In this document: piece after piece, positions 35,672-45,100 of the stretch
Layout: each line of letters starts with the position of its first letter
Position numbering within the stretch: the first letter of the stretch is position 1
NCBI GenBank assembly: GCA_028819215.1
Contig: JAPPMG010000066.1
Span: 46,946 to 110,945 of the forward strand
Direction of reading: 5' to 3'
DNA length: 64,000 nucleotides
DNA from: Bryobacterales bacterium
GTDB taxonomy: Bacteria; Acidobacteriota; Terriglobia; Bryobacterales; UBA6623
Made by a program: the position numbers and the translations under genes
The notes under the pieces: model-generated
What the model was told of the DNA's origin: nothing
Databases searched by the model: none
The model's input: only the letters and a program-made list of their open reading frames with translations

Positions 35672-36526
35672 CTAACGGTCGGCGATCCGGCCCTGCAAGC
35701 GCTGGCCACGCCGAAAGTGCTCTTCGGCCGAACCGTCGTCGAGCGCGTCGCGCAAGCCTTCCAATTCCCGGACGACTGCGGCGAGCGCCTCGTCAATCGG
35801 CCCAGGGTTCGTCTTCAGGATTCCGGCCCAGACGGCATGCGGGCTCCCGGCCAGCCTGGTCATGTCGCGCAAGCCATCGCCAGCAATCTCTAGGTCGCGC
35901 CCGTCTTGCAGCTGCGTGCCGATCGCAGCCGCGAGCGCGGTAGAAACCAGTTGCGGCAGGTGCGATGTCCAAGCGACGACATTGTCGTGCTGGCTGGCCT
36001 GCATCACCCGCCGCCGACATCCCATGGCGTCCAGCCATCCGCAGAACTCCTCCACCACCGGAGACTCGGGCAGTGCCTCGCCGGTCGGCACCAGCGCGTA
36101 TAGGGCACCCCGAAACAATTCCGCCTCCGCGACTCGCACGCCCCGGCCCTCTTTGCCAGCCATCGGATGCCCGCCCACAAAGTGCGGCCCATCCTTGAAC
36201 AGAGCCCCCGCCCGCTGCATGATCGCGCTCTTGGTACTGCCGGCATCGGTGACCAATGCATGCTTCGGAACGAGCTCCCGCACCTGCCCGAGCTGGTCGA
36301 TGATCCGCTCCACGGGCTGCGCCATGTAGACCAAGTCCGACTGCGGCAGGGCAGTCTCAGGCGGGCAGCCGGCGTCAATTACGCCGAGCCTCTCGGCGAC
36401 TTCCAGAGTCTCGGGCGAGCTCACGCCCAGAATCCGGCCGCCGTAGCCGATGCGGCGCAATGCCATCGCAAAGGAGCCGCCGATCAGGCCGACGCCGGCG
36501 ACGGTAACCGTGGCGATCGACGGCAC
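35672..36526 (-). CDS. tyrA: Prephenate/arogenate dehydrogenase TyrA
   Basis: A 284-residue NAD(P)-dependent dehydrogenase that makes 4-hydroxyphenylpyruvate (or tyrosine) from prephenate/arogenate. It has the Rossmann loop AGVGLIGGSF, then DAGSTKS, the conserved GGHPMAGKE, and SHLPQLVSTALA in the helical domain. No ACT domain is present. The start lies 4 bp downstream of the aroQ gene. With aroQ and trpA it forms a compact aromatic amino acid operon, so co-regulation of tyrosine and tryptophan synthesis is implied. Confidence 0.95.
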   Translation of the reverse strand: MPSIATVTVAGVGLIGGSFAMALRRIGYGGRILGVSSPETLEVAERLGVIDAGCPPETALPQSDLVYMAQPVERIIDQLGQVRELVPKHALVTDAGSTKSAIMQRAGALFKDGPHFVGGHPMAGKEGRGVRVAEAELFRGALYALVPTGEALPESPVVEEFCGWLDAMGCRRRVMQASQHDNVVAWTSHLPQLVSTALAAAIGTQLQDGRDLEIAGDGLRDMTRLAGSPHAVWAGILKTNPGPIDEALAAVVRELEGLRDALDDGSAEEHFRRGQRLQGRIADR

Positions 36527-36530
36527 GGGC

Positions 36531-36800
36531 CTAGCTGTCCCGCTCCTGCTGGATTTCCCGCATCTCCTTGATGACGGCCTCGAAGATGCGTTCCAGCGAA
36601 TCGTTCTTCAACGGGCCAAGGTTTGACGCCAGGATATTGCCGAGCACCGATTGCTCGCGCACTGGCTCGTGGACCGGCCGACCCTGCTGCCGCTTCAGAG
36701 GCGCCAAGGCCAGCACGCACTCCGCCCGGCGGTTCAGCAGCCGGACCGCCTCCCGGTCCAAGCCGTCAATCTCGGCTCGCAACTCGCTCAGATTCTTCAT
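36531..36800 (-). CDS. aroQ: Chorismate mutase (AroQ type)
   Basis: An 89-residue all-helical chorismate mutase that converts chorismate to prephenate, the substrate of the adjacent TyrA. Catalytic features are the N-terminal LRAEIDGLD (Arg), LLNRRAECVLALAPLK with Arg and Lys, and HEPVREQSVL with the second Arg and Glu. It is a stand-alone cytoplasmic domain rather than fused to prephenate dehydratase or DAHP synthase. Gaps are 2 bp to trpA and 4 bp to tyrA, so the three genes form one operon. Confidence 0.93.
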   Translation of the reverse strand: MKNLSELRAEIDGLDREAVRLLNRRAECVLALAPLKRQQGRPVHEPVREQSVLGNILASNLGPLKNDSLERIFEAVIKEMREIQQERDS

Positions 36801-36802
36801 CG

Positions 36803-37675
36803 CTACACAGCCGCCATCCTTGTCGGCCCCTCAGGCAGTTTCAGGCCCCGCTTGAAGTCCCTAGCGAGAGCCTCCAGCTTCCCCTCCAATCCCGAACTGT
36901 CCGCATGCTCGGCGATCAGGCGCATGAAGGCGCTGCCGACAACGGCGGCGTCGGCATGCGGAGCAATCTGCTGCATCTGCTCGCGCGTTGACAGGCCGAA
37001 TCCAAGAGCCAAGGGCAGATCGGTCCTCTCGCGCGTCCGCTCCAGCAGGGGTATGGCCTGGCTGGAAACGCTGGAGCTCACGCCCGTCACGCCGGCCCGC
37101 GCAACGAGATACACGAATCCGCTGCAGCGTTTGACGATCTCAGCAATCCGCGCGCCGGGTGTGCTCTGAGTGACCAAGAAAACACAGCTGAGGCCTCGCC
37201 GGCGCATCGCTTCCACATATCCGTCCGCCTCCTCGATGGTCAGGTCAGTCAGCAATGCGCCGTCCACACCCGCCTCGGCGGCCTCGTCGGCAAAGCGCTC
37301 GAAGCCGTAGCGCAGGACGGGATTGAGGTAGCTAAACACGACCAGGGGGAGTTCCGAATCCCGGCGCAGCTGGCGGACCAGCGCCAGCACCGTTGCCACG
37401 CTGGTGCCCGCTGCTAGCGCGCGTTCGCTGGCTCGTTGGATGACTGGACCGTCCGCGATCGGATCGGAGAAAGGCACTCCCAGCTCCAAAATATCAACGC
37501 CGCCCCGCTCGAGCGCATTGACGAGGCCGACTGTCCTGTCGGGCGACGGGTCCCCGGCCGTGAGGTAGGCGACCAGCGCACGCGACCCTTGGGCCTGCAG
37601 AGCCGCGAAGGCGCGCTCGATGCGCCCGGACGTCTGGCGGGCCAGCGGTGCCAGCTTGACTTCCGCAGCGCTCAC
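36803..37675 (-). CDS. trpA: Tryptophan synthase alpha subunit TrpA
   Basis: A 290-residue TIM-barrel subunit that cleaves indole-3-glycerol phosphate to indole and glyceraldehyde 3-phosphate. Catalytic ELGVPFSDPIADGP holds the Glu and Asp; VAYLTAGDPSP, LLTDLTIEEAD and the phosphate-binding GFGLSTREQ are conserved. The GTG at 37675 is chosen: it has GGGG 7 nt upstream, TACAAT 11 nt upstream, and gives family length; a longer upstream frame reads as non-coding. trpB, its partner, is not in the window. aroQ and tyrA follow with 2- and 4-bp gaps. Confidence 0.95.
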   Translation of the reverse strand: MSAAEVKLAPLARQTSGRIERAFAALQAQGSRALVAYLTAGDPSPDRTVGLVNALERGGVDILELGVPFSDPIADGPVIQRASERALAAGTSVATVLALVRQLRRDSELPLVVFSYLNPVLRYGFERFADEAAEAGVDGALLTDLTIEEADGYVEAMRRRGLSCVFLVTQSTPGARIAEIVKRCSGFVYLVARAGVTGVSSSVSSQAIPLLERTRERTDLPLALGFGLSTREQMQQIAPHADAAVVGSAFMRLIAEHADSSGLEGKLEALARDFKRGLKLPEGPTRMAAV

Positions 37676-37825
37676 GGCGAAGCCCCATTGTACAAGCAGC
37701 CCCGGAAGCGTTTGCGCGCTGGCCGCCGCGTAGAAGATCGTAGGGCCGGACCGCGATCCAGCAGCCATGGCCCGAGCCCGGCTGGAGTCTCGAGGACCCC
37801 GAAGAGCAAGAGATGGGTTCCTAGA

Positions 37826-37870
37826 TTGACAAGCGCACTCCGGGAAAGTTGTTATAGTTTCTTTACAACT
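37826..37870 (+). promoter_or_regulatory. Promoter/operator candidate for the enolase-superfamily gene
   Basis: TTGACA at 37826-37831 and TATAGT at 37853-37858 form an imperfect promoter (21-bp spacer). An inverted repeat AGTTGT (37847-37852) ... ACAACT (37865-37870) spans the -10 and ends 3 nt before the ATG at 37874. This layout fits a repressor site; the binding protein is unknown. Confidence 0.45.
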
Positions 37871-37873
37871 GCC

Positions 37874-38965
37874 ATGAGACTCGATCAGTTCGAAGTCGCC
37901 CGGTACTCCGTGCCATTGCCGCACGTCCTCAGCGACGCCACTCACGGGGAGATTCGCGAGTTCGGACTTGTCACGGTGCGGATCCGGATCCGCAAGGGCC
38001 TGGAGGGTCTCGGCTACACGTACACGGTCGGCAACGTCGGCGCGGCCGCCATCGAGTCGATGATCAAGCGCGACCTGGCGCCGCTGCTATCGGGTAGAGA
38101 CCTGCGCTGCACCGAGGCCATCTGGGCCGACATGTGGCAGGCGACGCACTATGTCGGAAGGGGCGGTCCCGCCAGCTTCGCTATCTCGGCCGTGGACACA
38201 GCCTTGTGGGACGCAAAGGCCAAGGGATGTTCCGAGCCGCTCTGGAGACTGCTGGGCGGCAGTTCTCCGAAGGTACGCGCCTACGCCGGCGGAATCGATC
38301 TGGGATTCTCGCTGGACCAACTGGTGGAGCAAGCCAGGTCGAACCTGAGACGTGGGTTCGGCGCGCTGAAAGTGAAGGTCGGGGCCGACCGCCTGAGAAA
38401 CGATCTCGAACGAGTCGAGGCCCTTCGTGATGTCCTCGGCCCAGACGGCCCGCTGATGGTGGACGCAAACATGAAATGGAGCGTGTCCGACGCGATCCGG
38501 GCGTCGCGGGCGCTGGCTGACTTTGACGTCTACTGGCTCGAGGAGCCAACCGACCCAGCAGACGTGGACGGCCACGTGCGCATCCAGCGCGAAGGCTCGC
38601 TACCGGTCGCCGCGGGCGAGAACCTGCACACGCTGGCCGAATTCGAGGCCATGATCTCGGCAGGAGCGGTAGCGTTCCCAGAACCGGACCTGACGAACTG
38701 CGGGGGCGTCACGGCCTGGATGAAGATCGCCCACCTGGCAGAGGCGCACAACCTGCCGGTCACCTCGCACGGAGTGCATGACCTGCACGTGAGCCTGCTG
38801 GCCGCAGTGCCGAACGCATCGTTCCTAGAAGTCCACGGTTTCGGGCTCGACCCGTTTCTCGAAAATCGGCTGGAAGTGTCCCTGGGCTGCGCGACAGCGT
38901 CGGACCGTCCGGGGCACGGAGTCGAACTGCGCTGGGACCAGCTTCAGGCCCACCGGCAAGACTAG
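37874..38965 (+). CDS. Enolase superfamily dehydratase/epimerase (mandelate racemase-like)
   Basis: A 363-residue enzyme of the mandelate racemase group without a signal peptide. The catalytic strand KVKVG has the K-x-K motif, then VDANMKWS, WLEEPTDP and AAGENLHT carry the three metal carboxylates, and TSHGVHDLHV has the His and Asp of the dyad on the far side. This is a complete site for alpha-proton abstraction from a sugar acid. Unlike the Tat-lipoprotein paralogue at 11.7 kb it should work in the cytoplasm. The upstream promoter carries an inverted repeat, suggesting inducible expression. The next gene is the odd amidohydrolase, 52 bp downstream. Confidence 0.9.
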   Translation: MRLDQFEVARYSVPLPHVLSDATHGEIREFGLVTVRIRIRKGLEGLGYTYTVGNVGAAAIESMIKRDLAPLLSGRDLRCTEAIWADMWQATHYVGRGGPASFAISAVDTALWDAKAKGCSEPLWRLLGGSSPKVRAYAGGIDLGFSLDQLVEQARSNLRRGFGALKVKVGADRLRNDLERVEALRDVLGPDGPLMVDANMKWSVSDAIRASRALADFDVYWLEEPTDPADVDGHVRIQREGSLPVAAGENLHTLAEFEAMISAGAVAFPEPDLTNCGGVTAWMKIAHLAEAHNLPVTSHGVHDLHVSLLAAVPNASFLEVHGFGLDPFLENRLEVSLGCATASDRPGHGVELRWDQLQAHRQD

Positions 38966-39005
38966 CGGCCTGCAAGCCCGGGCTGCCTCGAGCGTCTCGG
39001 CGGGC

Positions 39006-39011
39006 TAAGAT
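39006..39011 (+). promoter_or_regulatory. Candidate -10 (TAAGAT) for the amidohydrolase-like gene
   Basis: TAAGAT lies 6 nt before the ATG at 39018 with no Shine-Dalgarno sequence, as expected for a leaderless mRNA. Confidence 0.4.
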
Positions 39012-39017
39012 CAGCCA

Positions 39018-40409
39018 ATGCAGCGCGCATACCGCAGGCTGGCCGTTGGCGGGGCATTCGGCGGGACAGTCGCGAGCGGCCGACCGTCCGGGCAGCGCTG
39101 GCGAACTGTTCGCTGGGTGGCGGCAGCGGCGCTACTTGCGCACAGCCCAAATCTGCATGCGCAAGGCGACACCCTGATCCGGGACGCATTGCTGATCGAC
39201 GGCACGGGACGGACAGCTCAGCCTCACAGCGACATCCTGATCCGGGACGGCCGCATTGCCAGCATCACCCGAACCGGCTCGGCCGCAACACCGGAAGGCG
39301 CGCTGGTGGTTGACGCGTCCGGCAAGACAGTGATCCCCGGAATCATCAACATTCGCGGGCTTGCCGGCTTGGTGCGCAGCCCCGAGCTGCCCCAAGACCA
39401 TTTCAGCCAAGGCTCGATTCTGCGCCACCTTGCCAGCTATGTGTCGTACGGCGTAACGACAACAGCAACCTTGGCGCCCCAGCCAGCCCAGCTGCGGGCG
39501 GCGCAATCTGCAGCCAAGACCGCACGGGTCGTGACGCCGGTGCGCGCGATCTGTGCCGCTGTCCCGGCACCGTTCCGCGGCAACGTTCTCGAATCGGCGT
39601 TCGAGACGGTTCGCTCTCCCAAAGCAGCGAGGCGGGCAGTTGACAACCTTGTGAGAGCAGGGGCGGAATTCATCGAGTTCCGCGACACGGACACTCCCGG
39701 CCCGGACGAGGGGCACGCCCGACTGGCCGTCGCAACGGTCGAGCGCGCCAACCGAAGGAGGCTCCCGGCGGCCATCATCACCCACCGGGCGGAGCTTGCC
39801 CGTGCCGCCCTCCGCGCCGGCGCGAGGGCAGTCACCGCGAGTATCAACGACTCGGAGGCTGGCGAGGAACTCGTCAATGAGTTCGTTGCGCTGGGCGCGA
39901 TCTACGCGCCTGCCCTGTTCGCCGAGTCCACCGGCTTCGCATATGAAGACCGTCCGCCGTGGATTGACGACCGCTATCTGAGACGCTCGCTTCCCCCGGG
40001 GATTTCCGGCCAACTACGCGGGCCGGTTCAAGTGATGCAGGCCCTTGACCCGGACCGGGCGCTGAAGTCTCGCCGGTTTGATATCGCCCGCCGCAACCTG
40101 CGCAAGCTGGCGGAGGCCGGAGTGACCATCGCCCTAGCCAGCGGATCCGGCTTTCCGCTCAGCTTCGAGGGTTACGCGGAGTATCGCGAGGCCGTATTGA
40201 TGACCGAGGCGGGCCTGTCGCCGCTGGAAGTGATCAAGGCCTTCTCCGGCGGCAGCGCGGCAGCGTTGGGGATCGATCATGAACTGGGCGCGATCCTACC
40301 GGGCCGAGTCGCTGACGTGGTAATCCTCAACGCAAACCCGCTCGACAACATCCACCACTTGCGCGACATGCACGCCGTGTTTGTCGCTGGCACCCTGATG
40401 CCGCTGTAG
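39018..40409 (+). CDS. Exported amidohydrolase-like protein lacking metal ligands
   Basis: A 463-residue protein with signal peptide (WVAAAALLAHSPNLHAQ) and a clear amidohydrolase fold: TLIRDALLIDGTG, VVDASGKTVIPGI at the N-terminus and AALGIDHELGAILPGRVADV at the C-terminus. The expected HxH after PGxxD is replaced by PGIINIRGLAGL, and the late Asp site reads ALASGSGFP instead of a G-x-D. An isolated His remains in ITHRAELA. It therefore looks like a catalytically dead relative or one with other chemistry. The frame is long and intact, so it is kept as a gene. A TAAGAT sits 6 nt before the ATG. Confidence 0.8.
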   Translation: MQRAYRRLAVGGAFGGTVASGRPSGQRWRTVRWVAAAALLAHSPNLHAQGDTLIRDALLIDGTGRTAQPHSDILIRDGRIASITRTGSAATPEGALVVDASGKTVIPGIINIRGLAGLVRSPELPQDHFSQGSILRHLASYVSYGVTTTATLAPQPAQLRAAQSAAKTARVVTPVRAICAAVPAPFRGNVLESAFETVRSPKAARRAVDNLVRAGAEFIEFRDTDTPGPDEGHARLAVATVERANRRRLPAAIITHRAELARAALRAGARAVTASINDSEAGEELVNEFVALGAIYAPALFAESTGFAYEDRPPWIDDRYLRRSLPPGISGQLRGPVQVMQALDPDRALKSRRFDIARRNLRKLAEAGVTIALASGSGFPLSFEGYAEYREAVLMTEAGLSPLEVIKAFSGGSAAALGIDHELGAILPGRVADVVILNANPLDNIHHLRDMHAVFVAGTLMPL

Positions 40410-40474
40410 AGCGCGACTACCGCGGCTGACGCCACTACAATCGGGGGCGGGCTCGCTCGGCCGGGATTCCCCGC

Positions 40475-41689
40475 ATGCGCACGGACCTCCTCCCCACCTC
40501 ACCAACCCAGACCGCGATCGCCGCGCGAGGAGTGTTGGGAGCGAATGACCGCATTGGCATCGCATTGATCGGCTGCGGTGCGCGCGGTCGCGTGCTGGCG
40601 GCTCATCTGGGTCAAATCGAGGGCACGGAACTGCGCGCGGTGTCGGATGTATACCGACTTCGCATGCAGCAAGCCATTCCCGCGGGCGATGCCCGGGTGA
40701 AGGCGTGGGCGGACTACCGCCGCGCCTTGGACAGCCGGGAGGTAGATGCCGTCATAGTCGCCACTCCAGATCACTGGCACGTGCCAATGACGCTGCAAGC
40801 GCTGCAGGCGGGCAAAGACATCTATGTGGAAAAGCCCGTGACGCACAGCCTGAACGAGGGCGAAGCTCTGCTCGAAGCGGTCGAGTCGTCCCGCCGAGTC
40901 GTGGCAACGGGAACCCAGCAGCGGAGTTGGGGCCATTTCCTAGAGGCCAAGGAACTCGTAGCCCAAGGGGCGCTGGGCAAGATCACGTTCGTCCGCTGCC
41001 ACTGGTCGCAAAGCTACGCTGGGTTCCGCGCGCAGGCAGCCGAAAAAGTTGACCTGAACCAACTGGACTGGGACGGCTGGCTCGGGCCTGCCCCGATGCA
41101 GCCTTTCGACGCGACGCGCTTCCATTTCTGGCGGTTCTTCTGGGACTTCGGCGGCGGAAGCGTCACCGACCTGATGACACATTGGATCGATGTCATCCAG
41201 TGGTACATGGCAAGCGCACAGGTCAGCGAAGTCCGCGCTTTCGGCACGACATACACCAACCACTGGCTAGAGGCGCCTGACACCGTCGTCGCCACGATGG
41301 CCTACCCCGAGGGTTACACCGCAGTCTTCGAGGGCAACATGACTTTCGGGCTGCTCGGATGCGGAATCGAGTTTCGCGGGGACAAGGCCATGATGATCCT
41401 GAACCGCGATGGCTACTCGATATACGAAGAGGGCACGATGCCGCTCGAAGCAGTAGGCTTGCCCGAACCGACCTACGAGTATCAGCGATCCGACAGCTTG
41501 TCGTGGAACGAGCGAGTCGATGGAACTGGCACCCTCGACAACCTGCGAGATTGGCTGGCCTGCGTCCGAAGCAGGGCCGCTCCCAACGCGCACATCCGCG
41601 CAGGCGTCGAATCGGCCGCAACGTCGCACTGGGTGAACAGGGCGATCCGCGAAGGGAACGCGATTACGGTCCCGTCTGGAAACGGGTGA
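40475..41689 (+). CDS. Gfo/Idh/MocA-family oxidoreductase with decayed Tat leader
   Basis: A 404-residue NAD(P)-dependent oxidoreductase. Rossmann motif is ALIGCGARGR, followed by VIVATPDHWHVPMT and EKPVTHSL with the catalytic Lys; the C-terminal domain includes WDFGGGSVTDLMTHW. The first residues (MRTDLLPTSPTQTAIAARGV) align with a Tat leader but lack the twin Arg and hydrophobic core, so the protein should stay in the cytoplasm. Possible -10 TACAAT at 40436-40441. It lies 65 bp after the amidohydrolase-like gene and may be read with it. Confidence 0.87.
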   Translation: MRTDLLPTSPTQTAIAARGVLGANDRIGIALIGCGARGRVLAAHLGQIEGTELRAVSDVYRLRMQQAIPAGDARVKAWADYRRALDSREVDAVIVATPDHWHVPMTLQALQAGKDIYVEKPVTHSLNEGEALLEAVESSRRVVATGTQQRSWGHFLEAKELVAQGALGKITFVRCHWSQSYAGFRAQAAEKVDLNQLDWDGWLGPAPMQPFDATRFHFWRFFWDFGGGSVTDLMTHWIDVIQWYMASAQVSEVRAFGTTYTNHWLEAPDTVVATMAYPEGYTAVFEGNMTFGLLGCGIEFRGDKAMMILNRDGYSIYEEGTMPLEAVGLPEPTYEYQRSDSLSWNERVDGTGTLDNLRDWLACVRSRAAPNAHIRAGVESAATSHWVNRAIREGNAITVPSGNG

Positions 41690-42175
41690 CATGGGCGGCA
41701 CCAAGGCAAACATCCAACTGCTCGATCCTCAAACAGCCAGACATCGTTGCGCAAGCCACCCGGCCGTGGAACTCGTCTAGCTCGGACGTTGGGGCACAGC
41801 GAGCCGCCGTCGCCTGACCAGAGAGCTCGCCATGCGGGCTGCGCTGCCTCATCTGCTCCGCCCGGAAGCAGGCGCAGCTTCGCCAACACGGACTGTTCCG
41901 GGACGCTCGATACGTTCAAATGGGATATCTTGAACTAGCCCGATGCGCAGGATCGGCAGTGAGCAGAGCCACCAACGCCTCCCTGTTCCTAGTCAAGCGA
42001 CGCCAGGCACGGCGAGGGAATTCGGACCGAGGCATGTGAAGGCGGCGCCAGTGCAGCTCGGCATAGTAGAGGACCGCCGCGCGGAGCATGGGGACTCGCC
42101 TAGATTGCCCCTGCAGCCGGCAGCCGGGCCAAGCCGGATGGCCAATGCGAGGGGCATCCGGCGGGGAGGGTCTTC
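41690..42175. other. 486-bp region without a clear gene
   Basis: The stretch between the oxidoreductase and RND genes shows no convincing conserved coding frame. A minus-strand reading frame from 42089 to 41916 (57 codons, MLRAAVLYYAELHWRRLHMP) is plausible as a short protein but has no recognised relative. The RND start has GGGGAGGG as ribosome-binding site at its right end. Confidence 0.5.
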
Positions 42176-45100
42176 GTGAGGGGGCCGATTGCATGGTTCG
42201 CCCGCAACGGCGTCGTTGCAAACCTCCTGCTCCTCGTGATTGTCGGAAGCGGGGTCTACGCCCTGGCGAATCTCAAGCGGGAAGTCTACGCGGAATTCGC
42301 GCTCGACGTGATCACGGTCGCGGTCGACTATCGAGGTGCCGGCCCAGAAGACGTCGAAGAAGCGGTCTGCATCCGGCTCGAAGAGGCTGTGCAAGGGATC
42401 GAAGGGATCAAGCGGATCACTTCGACAGCCAGCGAGGGTCGCGGCTCGATGGCGCTCGAGATCCAGTCCGGATACGACGTTCGCGAGCTTCTGGAGGATG
42501 TCAAGACCAAGGTCGATGCGATCGACACATTCCCCGAACAGGTGGACAAGCCGATTATCCGAGAAATGATGCGGCGGTTTCAGGTGATCAATGTCTCGAT
42601 TGCCGGGGAAACCGATCTCGCGACGCTAAAGCGGCTCGGCGAGCGCGTCAGGGACGAACTCACCGCCCTGCCCGCAATCTCCCAGGCGGATCTACGCAAC
42701 GCCCCACCTTACGAGATTTCGATCGAGGTATCGGAGGAGGCCTTACGCCGCTGGAGCCTGACGTTCGACGATGTCGCCGCTGCCGTCCGCCAGTTCTCGG
42801 TCGATCTGCCGGGGGGCTCGATCAAGACCGATCTCGGGGAAGTCCTGCTGCGGACCGAGGGACAAGCGTATTCGGGCGAGCAGTACGAGAGCCTTCCCTT
42901 GCTGGTCCGTTCCGACGGTACCAAGATCTTCCTAAGTGACGTCGCGACTGTCGTTGACGGCTTCGAAGAAATCGCTATTTCCGCAATGCTTGACGGCAAG
43001 CCCGCGGTGGTGGTGCAGGTATACCGGATCGGCGACCAGAGCGCGGATGAGGTAGCCGACGTGGTCCATGGCTATGTCGCGGCCACGGCGCCCACCCTGC
43101 CCGACGGAATCGAGATGGTGACTTGGCGGGACAATGCCCGCCTGCTGCAGAGCCGCCTTGGCCTGCTTGGCGAGAACGCGCTGATGGGACTGCTGCTCGT
43201 CTTCGTCGTGCTGACGCTGTTCCTGCGGCTGAGGCTGGCGTTCTGGGTCACGCTGGGCATTCCGGTTGCCTTCCTAGGCTCGATCGCTGTCATGCCCCTG
43301 CACGGTACGTCGATCAACATGATCTCGCTGTACTCGTTCATTCTCGTGCTCGGGATCGTGGTCGACGATGCGATCGTCGTCGGCGAGAACATTCACGCCA
43401 CACAGGTGCGGACCGGCAAGGGGACCAGCGGAGCGATCAAGGGCACACGCGAAGTTCTGGTGCCGGTGACATTCGGCGTGCTGACGACGATGGCCGCGTT
43501 CGCTCCCATGCTCTTCGTGCCAGGTGCGCTGGGAAAGATGATCATCCCGTTTCCCCTGATCGTTATCCCGACGCTGCTCTTCTCCTTAGTCGAATCGAAC
43601 CTTATCCTTCCCTACCACCTGTCCCACTACAAGAAGCCAGTGGAGGGCGGCTCCCCGAACGCCCTTGCCCGTGCAATGAACGCTCTCTTCGATGCGTTCT
43701 CGAATGCGGTGGCCTGGTTCATTCGCCGAGCCTACAAGCCCCTCCTGCGGATCGCCTTGGAATGGCGATACGCCACTGTAGCGCTCGCCGCGGTCTGCGT
43801 CCTGCTCACGGCCGGAATGGTCGGGGCCGGCCACGTCAAAGTGATCCTATTTCCCACCGTCGATTCCGAGGACGTGGTCGCGCTGGTAACGATGCCGCAA
43901 GAATCCCCGGCCGAGGTGACAGCGGCGAGCGTGGCACGAATCGAGCGAAGCGCCATAGAACTTCGCCGGGAGCTGACCGCCGAACTCGGTCAGGATCCAT
44001 TCCGGCGCATGCTGAGTTCGGTGGGAGAACATCCGTTCCGCGAGTTGCAGAGCCGCGGCACGGCCCTAGAGGGCGAATTCCAGGGCGAGAACCTGGGGGA
44101 AGTCAATATCGAGCTGATTCCGTCCGAGGATCGAGCCATCAGCTCGGAGGAGATCGCCGGCCGCTGGCGCGAGAAAGTAGGCCAGATTCCCGGAGCGGTG
44201 GAACTCACGATCACGCACGACCTGATCGGGGGCGGCAAGGCGATCGATCTGCAATTCACAGCCTTGGACATTGCCACCATCCTGGAAGCGGCGGAGATGA
44301 CGAAGGCCCGCCTATCGCAGTATCCGGGCGTAATCGAGGTGACGGATTCCTACCGGGGAGGCAAACCGGAGGTTGAGCTGGCACTGACGTCCGAGGGCAG
44401 GGCCTACGGGCTGACGCTGGAAAATCTCGGGCGCCAAGTCCGGCAGGGCTTCTTCGGCGAGGAGGCCCAGCGCATTCAGCGCGGACGCGACGACGTCAGG
44501 GTGATGGTGCGCTATCCGCGCCAGGACCGCCGCTCGCTCGGAGACGTGGAGCGCATGCGGATTCGCACCCCTGCGGGCGATGAAGTGCCGTTCTCGACCG
44601 TGGCTGTCGCGTCCCTCGGACGCGGTCCCGCTTCGATCACGCGCGTGGACCGCAGCCGGACCATCAACGTCCAGGCAGAGGTCGACGAGACAATCGCAAC
44701 CGGCGGCGAGATCATCAGTGCCCTCAGGTCGGACTTTCTGCCGCAACTGCTGGAACGGTATCCGGACTTGAGCTACTCGCTCGAAGGCGACGAGGCAGAC
44801 TTCGCCGAGTCCATGGGAGGGCTTGCCCAAGGCTTCCTCGTCGCGATGTTCGTGATGTTCGCGATGCTGGCAATTCCAATGAAGAGCTATATCCTGCCAG
44901 CAATCATTCTGAGTTCGGTTCCCCTTGGAATGGTCGGGGCAATCTGGGGACATTGGATTTTCGGCATAGAACTCAGCTTCGTCTCCGTGTGCGGAATCGC
45001 AGCGCTGGCAGGGATCGTGGTCAATGACGGCTTGGTGCTTGTCACCTTCATCCGCAACTATTCCCGAAAACAGGGCTCCGTCAAGACAGCGGTGCAGTTT

